This document shows positions 61,060 to 64,000 of a stretch of DNA of 64,000 nucleotides, piece by piece (within the stretch, counting starts at the first letter, position 1; each line of letters begins with the position of its first letter). Source of the stretch: Mesodorylaimus sp. YZB2_4 (taxonomy: Eukaryota > Nematoda > Enoplea > Dorylaimida > Dorylaimidae). The position numbers and the translations under genes were made by a program. The DNA lies in NCBI GenBank assembly GCA_030248295.1, contig JASANH010001293.1:62001-126000 (forward strand), given 5' to 3'. The notes beneath the pieces were generated by a model that saw only the letters and a program-made list of their open reading frames with translations, ran no database searches and was not told the DNA's origin.

Positions 61060-64000
61060 TCGAAAAACTGACAATACTAATCTAGTCAAGATGAGACGGA
61101 CGATCGCCAACCTCGACCATGTCGCATCGAAAATTGTTTTCCTTTGATTCTCGTCTCACTCCTCGTTTTCGTAATTGAATTTGTTCTCGACTTTTCTTTT
61201 ATCCTTTCATGAATCACCATTCGAGTTTGTCAAAGAAAACATTCAATTTCTGCTGCTGCCGTGTTTTTGATCGGTGCCCAGCGAAAGCTAAAGATCAAAA
61301 TAAACCAAAAGTTACACCCACTTACCAATTCTAATCAAAACTGTGTGGCGTATCAATTGGAATCCATATGCATGCGTGCTTAGGCTCGCGTTCTGGCTGG
61401 ACAGGCAAAGCCTCCCTTTATCACTGAATGGCTCGTAATGTGATAGCTATAGCCTACACTAAAGGTCAACAAAGCCCTACAGAGTCATGGTCTGTTGCCC
61501 ATTCACTTCATAACTATCCTACCCACCAGACCTACGTCTCATTCGAGCACCTCCCCTGACATTCACAGAACCACCTAACACGGCACTATCATTCTACCTT
61601 TCATCTCGACCTGCTACAGTATTTTCCAGGGTCTATTACTAAGTATCATGACCTCCATACTCTCAGCGAGCTGACAGCAACTTCCAAAGCTAGCCCTTCC
61701 AATTTTCAAACCCACTATAGTCATCTGTCTGCCCTTTGCCACGCCCAATCACAGACTACATCAGCCTGCTTCCTTATTGAGCCCCCCGCAGAAGCCACCA
61801 TTCTATCCTCCTCCCAACTAACAGATTCTCCACTCAGGATTCTAAAGCAAACTCTGCCTCATCCAGCCATAACGAACGAGTCAATATGCCGAGTTCCATT
61901 ACACCGGAATTCAGTCAATTAGCGTGTTCCAACAGCAGAAACCAAGCTCCGCTCGAGTGCACATCCAAGTGAATCTGGCTCGGCCACTTGTCCAAATCAG
62001 TCCAGATTTTTCAAGGTCACAAATGCATCCTGATTCCAATGCCACGTGATTATATCGCCGCCCACACAAACACTCGATAGTCAAAGAAGCTTTGCAGCCG
62101 TTGTTCTCCAGGAACACTGCGACTCCAATATGATCAGACTAATAGATAACGTTCGATATCGACAACCAACAATCGACCAGAATCCACGATAGTGTTTATC
62201 CAGTCCTAGTTTTGCACTTCTCACACGCTAAACGCCACACCAACACTGCTGTCGATCAGTGCTGTTCCAACTCGGTCAAACTCTAAACCAGTCACTAGTC
62301 GGTGTCAAAATAACCATAACCAAGGCATCCTCGAAAACAGCATCCCCAGTTTCTCATCCATCACACCAATTATGCAAACGGACATTACTCGTTCCCTCTC
62401 CACCAACATCCATACTTGCACCTTGGCAATCAAATAGAGGGCGAGAATATACGAGCACTAATCCTTTCTTCTGTTCCCTTCCCTCAAGTTTCAAAGTGTC
62501 AATAAAAATCTTAATCAACAGAAACAGCACCGTTTCTTTATTTCAACGGGCCGTTTTGTTTGCTTTACGCTCTACCGACGAGAATGAGCGCGCTTCGGGA
62601 AACGGAAACTGGTCATAATAGGAGATAGGCGTGCTTGCTTGCTCCTTCTGGCGACTCCAACTTGGCCGTCGTCGCGAGGGAGTGAATTAATAGGCGCTAG
62701 CTGCGCCAACCATTCTTTTCTTTCCTCGTACTCCACAAGCACTTGGTCGGCAGCAGCGCCCACGTCCAGAACATCCACACGCAGATCACCCAGCTGATCA
62801 AATATTAATTATGCAAAAGAGTGTTGATTACGAGTATCTCCTCACTTGACCGAAATGCGAGTTCCAATCAACCGAACCCTTACGTAACGCCCGGTCATTC
62901 TTCACTTCAAGACCCCAGCCGATGACAAGGTACATTCTGACACTCGAAATCGAAAATACGACTTCTCTCCTCGCCCCTCCAATCAAACGAAGTAACATTA
63001 ATCACTAATATGGCGCGGCCGCGTCAAAATAAACACTCGTCATCGAATTAGCCATGCAAAATGCTTTCAGGTACTGCGACCATTTCATTTACAATATTAC
63101 ATGGCCACGCCCGCACAAACGACAAAAACCACCAACCGCTTTCTTATCCAACGCTTTCGGCAATAATCAGAATCCCGGACAGCGTTCAATCATAGCCAGT
63201 CCTAATCCCACTCCCCCAAACCCACGATCCCGCGGCTGCCTATGGGCCGATCGATAATTAGGAACTCCTCGAAGCTGCGAGCTTTATCAAGAATAAAAAC
63301 AAAGTTTCCATAATATTCAGTCGGGAACACGGGCCTGGCCGAACATGGTCGTGTGCTGAGCTCTGATCAAATTTAGCCAATGGGCTCGTCGAGATGTGTG
63401 CAAATACACAAAACGGAAATAAGCAAATCGAAAAATGGTTAATTTTCATTCCGCCCACGTCTCGCCTTGAAGCACCTTCGGCCTAGTTTTAATCTACTCG
63501 ACTTCCTAGCATCCTCTTCATACCGTCGTCAATTTTGAAAGAAAAACGTGCCTCGAGTTCGGAAATCGTTTAACGCCTTCGCACATTCATTCGAACGTAG
63601 CCCAACGTTGTGCCAGGCGTTTCCCGATTCCCGCAAAATAATGACTCTCTCCAAACGGCCGACATATCAAGTAGCTCGCGCGAACCGACCTAACTCAGCC
63701 CGCCCAGTCCACAAATGGTCACATCATCGAATCATCGCTTCTCCAACCACGCCGCCTCGTCGCTAGCTCGTAATCGAAACTGACCATATCGATACGGCTT
63801 TTTTTAGCTTACAAATCTCTATCCTTGTCGTAAACCGCACAGTCACTCCCATCCGCCAAATGCCATCATTACCTTGTAAATAGCGAATGCATCAAACATC
63901 GCATAGCACTCCTAAGCCAACAGCCCACCCACTCCAACTTCTAGACTTCGTTCGAACTGACTAAATTCCATTTGAAAATTACATGGCTCCCTATTTTCCG
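61060..64000. other. LAR 5' flank, no gene seen
   Basis: Only short frames on both strands. It probably contains the LAR promoter and non-coding first exon(s). No repeat or RNA gene was recognised. Confidence 0.45.

Overview
The window is animal nuclear DNA. The genes are split by short introns (mostly 45-400 bp, nearly all GT..AG) and encode metazoan families: GTP-type PEPCK, phospholipase C-beta, IP5 2-kinase, a tau-tubulin-kinase-like kinase, a rhodopsin-type GPCR, troponin C, calmodulin, ANKRD49 and a LAR-type receptor tyrosine phosphatase. Compact introns, an arthropod-style troponin C and a defensin-like peptide suggest an invertebrate, most likely an ecdysozoan (tardigrade, mite or nematode grade). 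I cannot fix the phylum from sequence alone. Exon models for the main genes were built by hand, and the splice phases were checked until each coding sum was a whole number of codons.

Layout. 1-3020 (-): 5' eight exons of PEPCK, cut by the window edge. 3.0-6.3 kb: repeat-rich, with a frameshifted non-LTR reverse transcriptase and one copy of a dispersed repeat. 6.9-7.6 kb (+): small single-pass membrane protein. 7.9-8.7 kb (-): Tyr/Arg-rich protein. 9.6-17.9 kb (-): phospholipase C-beta, 27 coding exons. 18-23.6 kb: no recognisable gene. 24.0-25.8 kb (+): inositol-pentakisphosphate 2-kinase, next to a MITE-like element. 26.9-28.3 kb (+): TTBK-like kinase. 28.87 kb: perfect 62-bp palindrome. 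29.2-30.2 kb (-): intronless GPCR. 31.1-32.0 kb (-): troponin C. 33.5-34.0 kb (-): two-exon secreted peptide with a CS-alpha-beta (defensin-type) cysteine pattern. 35 kb: second copy of the dispersed repeat. 36.6-38.3 kb (-): calmodulin. 39.8-42.3 kb (-): ANKRD49, with a tRNA-derived SINE-like insertion in an intron. 43.3-61.05 kb (-): LAR-type phosphatase, 30 coding exons, with an internal alternative first exon and a nested intronless GT31 glycosyltransferase on the other strand. 61-64 kb: upstream DNA, no gene seen.

How the genes relate. PLC-beta (makes IP3) and IPPK (makes IP6) are divergent neighbours at opposite ends of the inositol-phosphate pathway. Two Ca2+ sensors, troponin C and calmodulin, lie 10 kb further on. 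This may be chance, since animal genes are usually monocistronic. The LAR locus is the most elaborate: a long Ig+FNIII receptor, a predicted short FNIII-only isoform with its own signal peptide, and an 18-nt in-frame microexon. The least expected gene is the small six-cysteine secreted peptide at 33.5-34.0 kb.
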